Part shown: piece by piece, positions 19,221 through 27,613 of the stretch
Position numbering within the stretch: position 1 is the first letter of the stretch
Layout of the letters: every line of letters starts with the position of its first letter
Source: Hymenobacter terrestris
GTDB taxonomy: Bacteria; Bacteroidota; Bacteroidia; Cytophagales; Hymenobacteraceae
Assembly: GCF_013377905.1 (NCBI RefSeq)
Contig: NZ_JABKAV010000011.1
Location: forward strand, 34,913-98,912
Direction of reading: 5' to 3'
Length of the DNA stretch: 64,000 nt
Position numbers and translations under genes: made by a program
The notes under the pieces: generated by a model
The model's database searches: none
What the model was told of the DNA's origin: nothing
Seen by the model: the letters and a program-made list of their open reading frames with translations, nothing else

Positions 19221-19856
19221 CTACGCTATTGGCTTTTTGTACGCCGTTATCAGTTCCTCCACCTCGAGCGGGGCAGGGGGCAGGTTGAAAACCGCATCTA
19301 CCAGTGCATCGAAGGTAGCAGCCGGTGTGAAGATAGCGTCGGTAAAGGGGTTGTTGGCGAACCGAATAAAGCCGGGTTGGCCGTTAATGCTCACTAAATC
19401 GACGGTTACGTTGCCGAAACGCTGGTTACAACGGCCAGTGTCCGTGCAGTCGTTGGGCTGGGGCTTGAGGAAGTATTTCTGGGTGCTTTCAGCGTACTGC
19501 TCGTGGTGCAGTGTGCGCTGGTCGGCCGCGCCCAACTGGTAGCCCTGGGCCAGCACCCGGTCGCGGATGAAGTCGAAGAAATGCTGGAAGTTGCCCGGCC
19601 CCATGCTGGGGTCGTAAAGGAATACAGCCCCGCGCTGACCCTCCTTACGGGCCAGTTGCACCCGGAACCTAGCCCCGGGCAAGCCGGCCTTTTGGTAGTG
19701 ATAGGCCTTGAAATAAGGCCCCGCCCAGTTAAGGAACACCTGCTGAGCCAGCCACTGCTGCCTGCGCCGCTCCTGCGCCGGGCTGCGGTGCAACGGCTGC
19801 CAAGCGCCCGATTCGGGGGCGGAGCCGGCAAAAAGCTGTTTGAGCAGGTCGAGCAA
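19221..19856 (-). CDS. Conserved-looking hypothetical protein
   Basis: A 211-residue soluble protein with no signal peptide. Recognisable stretches are WAGPYFKAYHYQKAGLPG, FLYDPSMGPGNFQHFFDFIRD and LHHEQYAESTQKYFLKP; none links to a family I know. High aromatic and charged content and full-length coding suggest a real cytoplasmic gene. It is on its own, between a bidirectional terminator and an untranscribed gap. Confidence 0.7.
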   Translation of the reverse strand: MLDLLKQLFAGSAPESGAWQPLHRSPAQERRRQQWLAQQVFLNWAGPYFKAYHYQKAGLPGARFRVQLARKEGQRGAVFLYDPSMGPGNFQHFFDFIRDRVLAQGYQLGAADQRTLHHEQYAESTQKYFLKPQPNDCTDTGRCNQRFGNVTVDLVSINGQPGFIRFANNPFTDAIFTPAATFDALVDAVFNLPPAPLEVEELITAYKKPIA

Positions 19857-19970
19857 AATTAAGTAACTGAATTTAAGTAGTAACCACAGGCCAGCTAAAT
19901 GGTTTGGTGGCCAGCTGATAGCTCAGGTTCAAAAAATGCGCCAATATAGGCCCCCGGAAATCCCAAAAAA

Positions 19971-19998
19971 GCGGGACTTCCGTTGCCGGAAGCCCCGC
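19971..19998 (-). terminator. Hairpin terminator
   Basis: A 12-bp stem (19971-19982 and 19987-19998, one mismatch) with loop TTGC, just downstream of the DUF2147 stop; an A-run before it on the plus strand reads as a T-run on the minus strand. Confidence 0.85.
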
Positions 19999-20021
19999 CG
20001 AAACTGGTGCAGTAACGCGAC

Positions 20022-20459
20022 TTATTTCACCCGCGTCCAGGTCTGCGACTTACCAATAAGCGAGAAGCCGATGTAACCCTTCACCTCCATGGTGTTGGCG
20101 TTAAGCATCTTTATGTAGCAGGAGTAGGTTTTGCCGGTTTCCGGATCGTATATCTTACCGTCGTCCCACTTATTGCTCTCGTCGTACTCGAAGCCGTTCA
20201 TGAATACCATGCCCAAGCGGGGGCGAGTGCGAAGCTTAGGCTCAGGATTCTGGGTATCGACTTTAGGCTTGCCAGATGCGTCGTTGGGTACTGTCAGCGA
20301 CACAATTTTGCCGCAGAGCTTGGTGCCACACTTGTAAATCTCAAAGGTGGCTTTCTTCTCGGCATTGGTCCACACGCCAAGCGGCGAGAGGGATTGGGCC
20401 GAAGCGGAAGAGAGCAGGCCAAAAAGGAAGGCCACGCTTAACAGAAGAAATTTTTTCAT
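20022..20459 (-). CDS. DUF2147 exported protein
   Basis: A 145-residue protein with a clear signal peptide (ASAQ, residues ~18-22). The mature part carries the DUF2147 pattern: SPLGVWTNAEKKATFEIYKCGTKLCGKI, LGMVFMNGF, KWDDGKIYDPETGKTYSCYIKM and a closing GFSLIGKSQTWTRV. The fold is a small beta-barrel of unknown function, exported and widespread in Bacteroidota and proteobacteria. It has its own terminator. The 750-bp region upstream contains no further gene on this strand. Confidence 0.93.
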   Translation of the reverse strand: MKKFLLLSVAFLFGLLSSASAQSLSPLGVWTNAEKKATFEIYKCGTKLCGKIVSLTVPNDASGKPKVDTQNPEPKLRTRPRLGMVFMNGFEYDESNKWDDGKIYDPETGKTYSCYIKMLNANTMEVKGYIGFSLIGKSQTWTRVK

Positions 20460-20681
20460 GGAATTGGTGATAATGAAGTGGAAATAGATTCGGGAGAAAA
20501 GATAGAAAAATCCAGCTCAATAGGCTGTTCTGCGGATTTTTCTGCTTGTGATGAGCATTGCAAGTATGAGGCCAAAAGCCGGTGAGGCCAGACAACGAGA
20601 AAAATTAGAATCTAAAAGCCCGTGAATGTCAATTAGATGGAATAAAAGATGAGTTTGAACCGTAAAAAAAGCTGTTTTTAT

Positions 20682-20711
20682 TTTGAACCATCCCCTTAGC
20701 GTTTAACTTTA
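20682..20711 (+). promoter_or_regulatory. Promoter-like TTTG-N18-TAACTTTA
   Basis: TTTG at 20682-20685 and TAACTTTA at 20704-20711 are spaced by 18 bp, inside the range of Bacteroidota promoters; the -7 box differs from TAnnTTTG only in its last base. It faces the GC-rich structured stretch. Confidence 0.55.
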
Positions 20712-20717
20712 CCATGC

Positions 20718-21066
20718 GTAGCGAGTGCTACAGCCCCTGCCGAGCCGCCCTAAGGTGCTGGGTAGCGAAGCAGAGGTTATGTCGGATCTAAAGAAAGGAG
20801 GTACAAAATGTCTAGTAGTCCCAACCAAATCCTGCCAAGCCTGTCGAATGTAGTCCGCTTCACCGCCGGACGCGCTTAACAACAGCTTACGCGCGGAACC
20901 CTGTTGGCCCTTCAGGGTGGGTTCTCGCATTCTGGCAAGGTCTTACAAATAGATGGCGTGGCTGTACCCCAGCCCAGCCGCTTGGTAAGATTTGAAGGAT
21001 TAGATGCCCGGTTTGCCCAGCAGCCTCAAAACGAGGTCTGCATAGGCAGCCGGGCATCGCTCTTTT
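20718..21066 (+). ncRNA. Candidate structured RNA or micro-ORF locus
   Basis: A GC-rich block inside AT-rich flanks. It starts at the expected start site of the promoter at 20682-20711 and ends with a long hairpin (GATGCCCGG at 21002 paired with CCGGGCATC ending 21057) and CTTTT at 21062-21066. Several internal hairpins are visible, for example the CGCGC…GCGCG pair near 20868-20896 and GGAACCC…GGGTTCT near 20896-20926. Inside lies AAAGGAGGT (20795-20803) with an ATG 5 bp later, opening a 23-codon frame (20809-20880). I see no match to tmRNA, RNase P, 6S or SRP RNA signatures. Both the RNA and the micro-ORF readings are inference. Confidence 0.4.
20809..20880 (+). CDS. Possible 23-codon micro-ORF with a perfect Shine-Dalgarno
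   Basis: ATG 20809 follows AAGGAGGT by 5 nt, the best ribosome-binding site in the window; most genes here lack one. The peptide is short (starts MSSSPNQILP, ends FTAGRA). Without homologues, it may be a leader peptide or chance. Confidence 0.3.
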
Positions 21067-21124
21067 AGGCGAATTCATGATCGGATAAATAAGTGAAACC
21101 GTTCGCCCTCCAAAGCAAAATAAC

Positions 21125-21190
21125 CCAGCCATATACAGCAGCCGGCCCCCGTCGTACTCACGACGGGGGCCGGCTGCTGTATATGGCTGG
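21125..21190. terminator. 31-bp perfect palindromic terminator
   Basis: Arms 21125-21155 and 21160-21190 are exact complements over 31 bp with loop ACTC. It lies just below the stop of the NlpC/P60 gene (minus strand). The stem is much longer than a standard terminator, and no long T-run follows. Confidence 0.82.
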
Positions 21191-21212
21191 TAACCTGTTG
21201 ACTAATATCCTT

Positions 21213-21869
21213 TTAGAGCACCCGCCTTACCTGCATAAAGCGCCGCTCATAGTCGGTGCCGGCCACCTGGCTGATTTTGACGCCTGGCTCGCGGCGGGCC
21301 GACGAGGAATGCACGAACCGGATAGCCTCGCCGGGCTGGCTGATAACGATACCTGCGTGGCCGGGAGTGGTGGCGGTTTTGGCAGTGCCGGTAAATACCA
21401 CAATATCGCCGGGGCGGGCAGTGGCCCGGGCCACGGGGCGACCCACATCAATCAGGAGGGCAGTAGAGTGGGGGGTGGGCACGCCGTAGCGGGCAAAAAC
21501 ATACAGCACGAAGCCCGAACAGTCGAAGCCACCCTCGGGCGTGGTGCCGGCGTAGCAGTAGCTGGTACCAAGTTGGCGCAGCGCAAAAGCCACGATGCTA
21601 TCGGCTTTGCTGGCCGGAGTGAGAGCCCGAAGTCCGGATGTAGGGAGCGTTTGCTTTGGACGAGCGGCCGGTGTGGCCAGTGGGGAGCTGGCAACCGGCA
21701 GTGTGGCCGGCGGGGCGGTGGCCGAAACTACGTAAGCCGTCGGGCGAGCCGGTGCGAGCCGGTCAACTTTGGCAACCACAGCAGGTACAGGGGAGCCCAG
21801 GCGCACCCAGGCGGCACGCCCCAGCAGCAGGGCAACCAGCAGCAGAAAAACCAACCATACGTAGCGCAT
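21213..21869 (-). CDS. NlpC/P60 (C40) peptidase, membrane-anchored
   Basis: A 218-residue protein with an N-terminal hydrophobic anchor (about residues 4-20), a Pro/Ala linker of ~60 residues, and an NlpC/P60 domain. The catalytic triad region is visible: FDCSGFVLYV with Cys117, GHAGIVI with His171, and VHSSSARREPGVK as the third position region. These enzymes cut the peptide stem of peptidoglycan (gamma-D-Glu-mDAP bonds). The gene is divergent from the M61 peptidase and closed by a 31-bp palindrome. Confidence 0.92.
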   Translation of the reverse strand: MRYVWLVFLLLVALLLGRAAWVRLGSPVPAVVAKVDRLAPARPTAYVVSATAPPATLPVASSPLATPAARPKQTLPTSGLRALTPASKADSIVAFALRQLGTSYCYAGTTPEGGFDCSGFVLYVFARYGVPTPHSTALLIDVGRPVARATARPGDIVVFTGTAKTATTPGHAGIVISQPGEAIRFVHSSSARREPGVKISQVAGTDYERRFMQVRRVL

Positions 21870-22096
21870 CGCTTCAATTAAAAGGTGATGACCTGCTTAA
21901 CGGCCACAGTACAGTGCAGGTTCCGGCCCGCATGCGGGGCAAGGCGGAACGGGCTTGGTGGGGTTTGCGCTGGCAAAGCAGTGCGCGCGCAAAGATGCAT
22001 GGGCGGGTAATTGCAGCCTTTGGGGGTTTTGCGCGTTCTTTGCCCAGCCGGCCCGCGGGGCGGGCGTCATTTGTTCTCCATCTTATCTTCTGCTGA

Positions 22097-23908
22097 ATGC
22101 TCCTTACTGCTCCTCGCCGCCGCCTGGCGGTGGCGGCCCTGGGCGTGCTGCTGGGCCACACGGCCCTGGCTGCTCTGGCCGCGCCCACATTGCGCTACAC
22201 GCTGGCTATGCCGGCCCCGCAAACCCATTATTTCGAGGTCGAGATGAACCTCGATGGCTTTAATAAAGCCTACACCGACGTAAAAATGCCGGTTTGGGCT
22301 CCCGGCTCCTACCTGATCCGCGAGTTTGAGCGTAATGTAGAGGACTTCGGAGCTACGGCTGGCAGCCAGCCACTGCGCACCGAGAAGATGGACAAGAACA
22401 CCTGGCGCGTTTACCACCCCAAGGCCCGCAGCTTCGCGGTGCGCTATAAGGTGTACGCCTACGAACTGAGCGTGCGCACCAGTTTCATCGATGCCTCGCA
22501 CGGCTACGTGAACGGCACGAGCGTATTCATGTACCCTGCCGAAAACAAGCAGCTGCCCAGCCAGCTGGAGGTGAAGCCCGCCCCCGGCTGGGGTCAGGTA
22601 AGCACTAGCCTCAAGCCCGCCGGCGGCACGTTTACGTACCGCAGCAGCAACTACGACGAGTTGGCCGACTCGCCTATTGAAATCGGTAACCAGAAAATCT
22701 ACACCTTCACCGCCAACGGCACGCCCCACACGGTGGCCATGTACGGCGACCCGGTGGTAGACGAGCAGCGCCTGACCCGCGACATGCAACGCGTGTGCGA
22801 GGAAGCCCATAAGGTAGTCGACCGCAATCCGCTCGACCGTTACCTGTTCATTGTGCACAACATTGACCGGGGCACCGGCGGATTGGAGCACCTGTTCTCT
22901 ACCACGCTGTCGGTTTCGCGCAACGCGTATTCGTCGGAGGCCGGTTGGAAGGGATTTCTGGGGTTGGTGGCGCACGAGTATTTCCACCTCTGGAACGTAA
23001 AGCGCATCCGCCCGGTGGCGCTGGGGCCGTTCGATTATGACAAGGAGAACTACACCCGCATGCTCTGGCTGAGCGAGGGCGGCACCGAATACTTCTCGAA
23101 TGTGATTATGCAGCGGGCCGGCTTCCTGACGCCCGACCAATACCTGGCCGACCTAAGCAACGGTATCAACCGCGTCGAGAACACGCCCGGCAACAAGGTG
23201 CAGTCGGCCGCCGATGCCAGCTTTGATGCTTGGATTAAGCAGTACCGCCCCAACGAAAACTCGGGCAATACCGCCATCAGCTATTACGACAAGGGTGAGG
23301 TAATTCTGGCTACGCTCGACCTAATGGTGATTAACGCCACCAAAGGCCAGAAGCGCCTCGACGACGTGATGCAGTACCTCTACGACCAGTACTACCTCAA
23401 GCAGGGACGGGGCTTCACCGACCAGGAGTATCAGGATGCGGTGGCCAAAGTAGCCGGCCAGCGCTTCGATGACTTCTTCGCCAAACATGTGTACGGCACC
23501 GAAATGCTGCCGTACGAGCAGGCCCTTGCCTACGCCGGCCTGCGCCTGAGCGTTACGCCTGCCCAGGCTACCGAGGCCGACTTGGGAGCCCGCATCAGCC
23601 CTGCCGGTGGCCGCCAGACGGTGGCCAGCGTTGTACGCAACGGCAGTGCCTGGCAAGGTGGCCTCAACGTAGGCGACGAAATTCTGAGCCTCGACGGTGT
23701 GCGCGTAACCGACGATATGAACAAGCTGCTGGCCGGCCGGCCCGTGGGCGCTACCATTAAGGTGCTTGTCACCCGCGAGGGACGGGTGCAGGAGCTGAGC
23801 TTTCCGCTATTGGCCAGCCCTGTGAGCCGCTACCGCATCGAGCGGCAGCCCAATCCCACCGCCGAGCAGCAGCGCGTGTTCGATAAGTGGCTGTCGGTAC
23901 GCGGCTAA
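22097..23908 (+). CDS. M61 family metallopeptidase with PDZ domain
   Basis: A 603-residue exported peptidase of the glycyl-aminopeptidase family. An N-terminal signal peptide (ALAALAAP) is followed by the M61 N-terminal domain (VWAPGSYLIREFERNV), the zinc site VAHEYFHLWNVKRIRP (His293, His297) and Glu327 in WLSEGGTEYF. A PDZ domain covers about residues 490-575 (GGLNVGDEILSLDGVRV). It probably removes N-terminal residues, with preference for Gly or Ala, in the periplasm or outside. It is monocistronic with a hairpin terminator. Confidence 0.93.
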   Translation: MLLTAPRRRLAVAALGVLLGHTALAALAAPTLRYTLAMPAPQTHYFEVEMNLDGFNKAYTDVKMPVWAPGSYLIREFERNVEDFGATAGSQPLRTEKMDKNTWRVYHPKARSFAVRYKVYAYELSVRTSFIDASHGYVNGTSVFMYPAENKQLPSQLEVKPAPGWGQVSTSLKPAGGTFTYRSSNYDELADSPIEIGNQKIYTFTANGTPHTVAMYGDPVVDEQRLTRDMQRVCEEAHKVVDRNPLDRYLFIVHNIDRGTGGLEHLFSTTLSVSRNAYSSEAGWKGFLGLVAHEYFHLWNVKRIRPVALGPFDYDKENYTRMLWLSEGGTEYFSNVIMQRAGFLTPDQYLADLSNGINRVENTPGNKVQSAADASFDAWIKQYRPNENSGNTAISYYDKGEVILATLDLMVINATKGQKRLDDVMQYLYDQYYLKQGRGFTDQEYQDAVAKVAGQRFDDFFAKHVYGTEMLPYEQALAYAGLRLSVTPAQATEADLGARISPAGGRQTVASVVRNGSAWQGGLNVGDEILSLDGVRVTDDMNKLLAGRPVGATIKVLVTREGRVQELSFPLLASPVSRYRIERQPNPTAEQQRVFDKWLSVRG

Positions 23909-23928
23909 GCCTTCCCTACTGCCAAGGT

Positions 23929-23963
23929 CAAACGCCCCCGCCGGATTCCGGTGGGGGCGTTTG
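23929..23963. terminator. Bidirectional hairpin terminator
   Basis: CAAACGCCCCCGCCGG pairs with CCGGTGGGGGCGTTTG around a 3-nt loop, between the convergent M61 and App1 genes. Confidence 0.88.
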
Positions 23964-23996
23964 GCTTTAGAGTGTACTTGCAATGGCAGTGCGGCC

Positions 23997-25130
23997 TTAT
24001 TCCTTCACCTCATCCTTGGCCTTTTCCTGCTCTACGGCCGGAATGGCTTCGTGGAAGATCAGGCCGGTGGCAGCGGCGTGCTCGGCGGCCTGTACGGTGT
24101 CTTGCACCAGCAGCATCTCTACCTTATCGCCCCGTAAGTCTTCGCGCACCTGCTCAACAAGAGCGGCGCGGTCGGCGCGGTTAACGTCGCGGATATAGAT
24201 AGATAGGATGCGGCCGGGGTGGCGGCGCACCACTTCGCGGTAAATGTTGGCATCTTCCTGGCCCGAGTCGCCGATGAGCACGAAGGGTAGGAGCGGGTAA
24301 GTGAGCAGCAGGTTCTCAATTTCGTGCAGCTTGTGGGCGTGGTGGCTGCTGGCGGCGGCCGTCTGGCGCTTGATGGACGCGTCGCGGAGCAGCAATGGAC
24401 CGGGCGGAATGCCGTTCAGCTCCAAAAAGTCATCGAGCAAATCGTAGAGGTTCCAGGGTGAGCTGCTGACGTAGAAGAACGGGTTGTTGCGCTTCCCATT
24501 ACGGCCCAGCTGCAGCTGGCGGTAGAACTCAGCAACACCTTTGAAAGGCAGCCGCGAGCGGGCGTTGCGTAGCAGCACCGTGCGGGCCATGCGCAGCAGG
24601 TCAGTAGCCGACGTTTCTATTACGGTATCATCCAGGTCGGAAATGATGCCGTACTCGGCGTCGGGCGGCGGAATGAGCACCATGGCGTTGGCACGCAGTC
24701 CGTGCGGGGTGGGAAAGGGGGCAGGAGCCTGCTGCAAAGCCACCTCCACCGGGTACCACAGAAAATCGATCGGCACAGGCAACGACTGCGGGGCTAGGTT
24801 GAGGGTAAAGTAGCCTTCCTCGTCGGTAAGAATGGGGTGGTTGGTGCCATCGGTGGGACGGATGCTGATTTGGGCCCCGGCAATTTCGTTGCTGTCGAAG
24901 CGGCGGTACATGTTCAGCAGGTTGCGCCAGCGAGAGTCGTCGTCGACCGGCTCGCTGATGCCTCGGTCGGTGAGCAGGCGACCCTTCACGTAAAGGCGCT
25001 CGGGTGTACCGTAGCTGCGGTAGGATACCAACTGTAGTGGTTGCAGCAACCCGAGGCGGCTGCGTAGGCGGGTCAGAGATTCGTCGGCGTTTTCGGCCCA
25101 GGTGTGGAGTGTGTCGCGGAAAGGAAGCAT
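23997..25130 (-). CDS. App1-family (DUF2183) phosphatase-like protein
   Basis: A 377-residue protein of the App1 family, named for yeast phosphatidate phosphatase App1. The C-terminal catalytic domain has the haloacid-dehalogenase-type DxDxT motif in SDLDDTVIET (Asp165, Asp167), then FFYVSSSPWNLYDLLDDFL and VLIGDSGQEDANIYREV. The N-terminal ~150 residues are a beta-rich accessory region with VKGRLLTDRG. No signal peptide is seen, so it is probably cytoplasmic. Activity on phosphatidate is a family inference. Confidence 0.9.
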   Translation of the reverse strand: MLPFRDTLHTWAENADESLTRLRSRLGLLQPLQLVSYRSYGTPERLYVKGRLLTDRGISEPVDDDSRWRNLLNMYRRFDSNEIAGAQISIRPTDGTNHPILTDEEGYFTLNLAPQSLPVPIDFLWYPVEVALQQAPAPFPTPHGLRANAMVLIPPPDAEYGIISDLDDTVIETSATDLLRMARTVLLRNARSRLPFKGVAEFYRQLQLGRNGKRNNPFFYVSSSPWNLYDLLDDFLELNGIPPGPLLLRDASIKRQTAAASSHHAHKLHEIENLLLTYPLLPFVLIGDSGQEDANIYREVVRRHPGRILSIYIRDVNRADRAALVEQVREDLRGDKVEMLLVQDTVQAAEHAAATGLIFHEAIPAVEQEKAKDEVKE

Positions 25131-25229
25131 AGGCGCAAATAAAGCAGTTTGCCGGAGAGCAGTTTACGCAGCAGCCGGCCAGTGGTGTTGCCAGGTCGGT
25201 GGAAATGGGTCAGTAGCAGCCACAAAAAA

Positions 25230-25254
25230 GGCTCCCGGCAAACTGCCGGGAGCC
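25230..25254 (-). terminator. Hairpin terminator
   Basis: GGCTCCCGGCA and TGCCGGGAGCC form an 11-bp perfect stem with loop AAC, directly after the M48 gene; the plus-strand A-run before it is a T-run in the gene's sense. Confidence 0.88.
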
Positions 25255-25279
25255 TGAAAATACCGAAGAGTGCGTGGCC

Positions 25280-26089
25280 CTACAACGCGTTTCGCAGTTG
25301 GTTGAAGTCGTCGGAGCCAGCCGTGCGGTTCCGGCAGTTCAGCTGGTCGGCCTTGGCCTGAATGCTCTCCACGCGGTTGCCGGGGTTGGGGTGGGTGCTG
25401 AAGAACTCGGGCGGGCTGGCCTGGTTGTCGTTCTGAGATTTAATGAAGAAGCCGGCCGCCCCGTCGCAGGCATAGTAGTTGGTGCCGTTGAGGTATTCCA
25501 CCGAGTAGTCATCGGCCTCAATTTCGTAGTCGCGGCTGAATTTGAGTTGCCCCAGGCCGTTGGCTATATCAACCAGCGCGTTCTGGTTGTTGCCCAGCAC
25601 CAGGCTCAACAGCACACCAATGCCATACTGCTGCTGTAGCTGGCGGGAGGTATGGCGGCGGTCGGCGTGGGCAATTTCGTGGCCGATTACCCCGGCAAGC
25701 TGAGTTTCGTTATCGAGGTACTTAATCAGTCCCGAATACACGTAGATGTGGCCGCCGGGCGTGGCAAAGGCGTTGCGGGTCTGGTCGTCCTTGATGATTT
25801 TTACATCCCAGGGAAATTCGTTACGGTACTGGAGCTTGCCCGAATTGAGCACCCGGAGCACGATTTTGTTGAGGGCCGCGTAGGCCTGTGGGTTGCTGCC
25901 AGGCTCCAATAGCTGGCCTTTGGCCCGGAAAGTTGAGTCAGTCTGGGCAGCTACCTGCTCGCCCAGGGCCTTATCGTCTTCAATGGAGAACAGGAGTACG
26001 CCGTCGCCGTCTTTAGAGCAGGAAGTTGCGCCGCCCAGGGTGAGGGCCAAGCCCGCCAGAAGACCGGTTTTTTTCAGGAAATTCCGCAT
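25280..26089 (-). CDS. M48 family metalloprotease lipoprotein
   Basis: A 269-residue lipoprotein (lipobox GATSC, Cys24) of the M48/YfgC-LoiP type that acts in envelope protein quality control. The zinc motif HEIAH lies at 137-141 in GVIGHEIAHADRRHTSRQL, and the third ligand region is RDYEIEADDYSVEYL. Other landmarks are NAFATPGGHIYVYSGL and FFSTHPNPGNRVESI. It lacks the TPR tail of long BepA-type members. It is monocistronic with its own terminator. Confidence 0.93.
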   Translation of the reverse strand: MRNFLKKTGLLAGLALTLGGATSCSKDGDGVLLFSIEDDKALGEQVAAQTDSTFRAKGQLLEPGSNPQAYAALNKIVLRVLNSGKLQYRNEFPWDVKIIKDDQTRNAFATPGGHIYVYSGLIKYLDNETQLAGVIGHEIAHADRRHTSRQLQQQYGIGVLLSLVLGNNQNALVDIANGLGQLKFSRDYEIEADDYSVEYLNGTNYYACDGAAGFFIKSQNDNQASPPEFFSTHPNPGNRVESIQAKADQLNCRNRTAGSDDFNQLRNAL

Positions 26090-26384
26090 GTGAAGCGAAG
26101 AATGGAATGGTTGGATAAGAAAGAGTTGTCTGGCTCGCTAGAAAAAATGGTGCCAGGGACAGCGGTGCACTAACGGTCTAGCCCGGCGGGGTGTTGCTTG
26201 TCCGGGCATAAAAACAGGCACCAGTCACGCAGAATGCGGCTAATCAGGTAGAAAAAATAGTTGGCCAGATTGACTATGCCGTTGGGCGGGGCACCGAGCA
26301 GCGGCCACCTTCTGCCAGGTTTTTGCGTAGAGCAAAACCCGCCCGCCAGCTCCGGCGCGTGCCGTATTTCCTGTTTATTCCGCA
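26090..26384. other. Divergent intergenic region
   Basis: A 295-bp gap between the divergent M48 and topoisomerase IB genes. A 71-codon minus-strand frame (26170-26385) is present but has no family resemblance; I see no clear promoter box or repeat. Confidence 0.4.
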
Positions 26385-27500
26385 ATGGTTACCACTGCCA
26401 CCGCCCGCCCCAAAACCAAGAAAAAGCGTCTCGACCCACTGCCCGCCGCCCACGAGCTTTATAAAGACCCCGCCCGCCAGGCCGAGCTGGCCGGCCTGCG
26501 CTACCTCACCGACACCAAGCCCGGCCTGACCCGCGAAACAACCCGTGCCGGCAAAGTGCGCTACCGCACGACCAAGGGCGAGCTGCTTGAGGATGAAAAA
26601 ACGCTGGCCCGCATCGGTGGTTTCGTCATTCCGCCGGCCTGGACCGACGTCTGGATTTCGCCCTCGCCCAACACGCATCTGCAGGTAACGGGCCGCGACG
26701 CCAAGGGCCGTAAGCAGTACTTGTACCACGCTGCCTGGGACCAGGCCCGGGCCCTCACCAAGTTCAGCCGGCTGCGGGCTTTCGGTGAAAACCTGGCCGA
26801 CTTGCGTGCCCGCATACACAAGGATCTGGCCCGGCCGCAGCTCGATAAAACCAAAGTGGTAGCCTTGGTGCTCACGCTCATGGACCAGTCGTTTATCCGC
26901 GTCGGCAACAAGGAATACGCCAAAAAGAACAAAACTTACGGCCTGACTACGCTCCGCGACAAGCATGTAAACGTGAGCGGTGCCGATGTGCGCTTCAGCT
27001 TCGTGGGCAAGAAAGGCGTGCCCCACGACCTCACCATCCACGACCGGAAGCTGGCCCGCATGGTGCAGAAGTGCAAGGAAATTCCGGGCCAGCACCTGTT
27101 CCAATACTACGCCCCCGACGGCCACCGCCAGGAGCTGGAATCGGGCGACGTGAACGTCTACCTGCACGAGGCTACCGGCCTGAGTCTCTCAGCCAAGGAC
27201 TTTAGAACCTGGGGCGGCACCGTGAAAATGGTGGAGGCGCTGGAGCGGATTCTGGAAGAAGAACCTGACTTTCCACGCCCCAAAACCCTGAAACGGGCCG
27301 TAAAAGACGTGGCCGAAAACTTGGGCAACACGCCCACCGTGTGCTCCAAATACTACATTCACCCCCAAGTTATCGAGCTGTTCAATTCCAACAAGCTCGT
27401 TGATTACTTGCGCCGCCATGACGCCGACCCCAAGCAAAACGACCTGCTCACGCCCACCGAGCATATGGTGCTGGAAATGCTGAAGGAGATTGAAAAATAG
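26385..27500 (+). CDS. DNA topoisomerase IB (poxvirus type)
   Basis: A 371-residue type IB topoisomerase that relaxes supercoils through a 3'-phosphotyrosine intermediate. It shows the short bacterial/poxviral layout: N-terminal LRYLTDTKPGLTRE and IPPAWTDVWISPSPNTHLQ, then YLYHAAWDQAR and the catalytic domain with MDQSFIRVGNKEYAKKN, YGLTTLRDKHVN, FVGKKG and RTWGGT. The catalytic tyrosine is Tyr323 or Tyr324 in CSKYYIHP. The positively charged N-terminus (PKTKKKRL) could help bind DNA. Transcription is divergent from M48; a long palindrome follows. Confidence 0.95.
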   Translation: MVTTATARPKTKKKRLDPLPAAHELYKDPARQAELAGLRYLTDTKPGLTRETTRAGKVRYRTTKGELLEDEKTLARIGGFVIPPAWTDVWISPSPNTHLQVTGRDAKGRKQYLYHAAWDQARALTKFSRLRAFGENLADLRARIHKDLARPQLDKTKVVALVLTLMDQSFIRVGNKEYAKKNKTYGLTTLRDKHVNVSGADVRFSFVGKKGVPHDLTIHDRKLARMVQKCKEIPGQHLFQYYAPDGHRQELESGDVNVYLHEATGLSLSAKDFRTWGGTVKMVEALERILEEEPDFPRPKTLKRAVKDVAENLGNTPTVCSKYYIHPQVIELFNSNKLVDYLRRHDADPKQNDLLTPTEHMVLEMLKEIEK

Positions 27501-27518
27501 AAGCCGCTTGAAAGCAGT

Positions 27519-27606
27519 CAGAACGTCCTGCTGAGCTTGCCGAAGCATCTCTACCGCTTCTATGAATGTAGTAGAGATGCTTCGGCAAGCTCAGCAGGAT
27601 GTTCTG
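27519..27606. repeat. 36-bp inverted repeat (dispersed palindrome type)
   Basis: Arms 27519-27554 and 27571-27606 pair with a single mismatch; the loop is 16 nt. The arm reads CTGAGCTTGCCGAAGCATCT and shares CTGAGC-n4-CGAAG with the palindrome at 6788-6881. It lies between convergent genes and may terminate both, but looks like a member of a chromosomal repeat family. Confidence 0.85.
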
Positions 27607-27613
27607 TTTTACC

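Larger units (their letters stand above)
20460..21212. other. 753-bp region without a conventional gene
   Basis: The first ~220 bp (20460-20680) are AT-rich and look like promoter DNA. From 20704 the composition turns GC-rich and fold-prone, with a promoter-like pair, a perfect AAGGAGGT, and a hairpin followed by TTTT near 21062; see the separate entry. The end holds the 31-bp palindrome for the next gene. Confidence 0.6.

Noticed and set aside
20718..21066. Known structural RNAs (tmRNA, RNase P, 6S, SRP) at 20.7 kb
   Set aside because: I compared the block with their hallmark segments from memory (e.g. tmRNA T-arm and tag, RNase P GGAAAGUCC) and none was visible; kept as an unnamed candidate only.
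22067..23140. 357-codon minus-strand frame opposite the M61 gene
   Set aside because: The M61 motifs are on the plus strand; the antisense product has no recognisable motif.
26170..26385. 71-codon minus-strand frame between M48 and topoisomerase IB
   Set aside because: No motif, no promoter, and overlaps the divergent start region.
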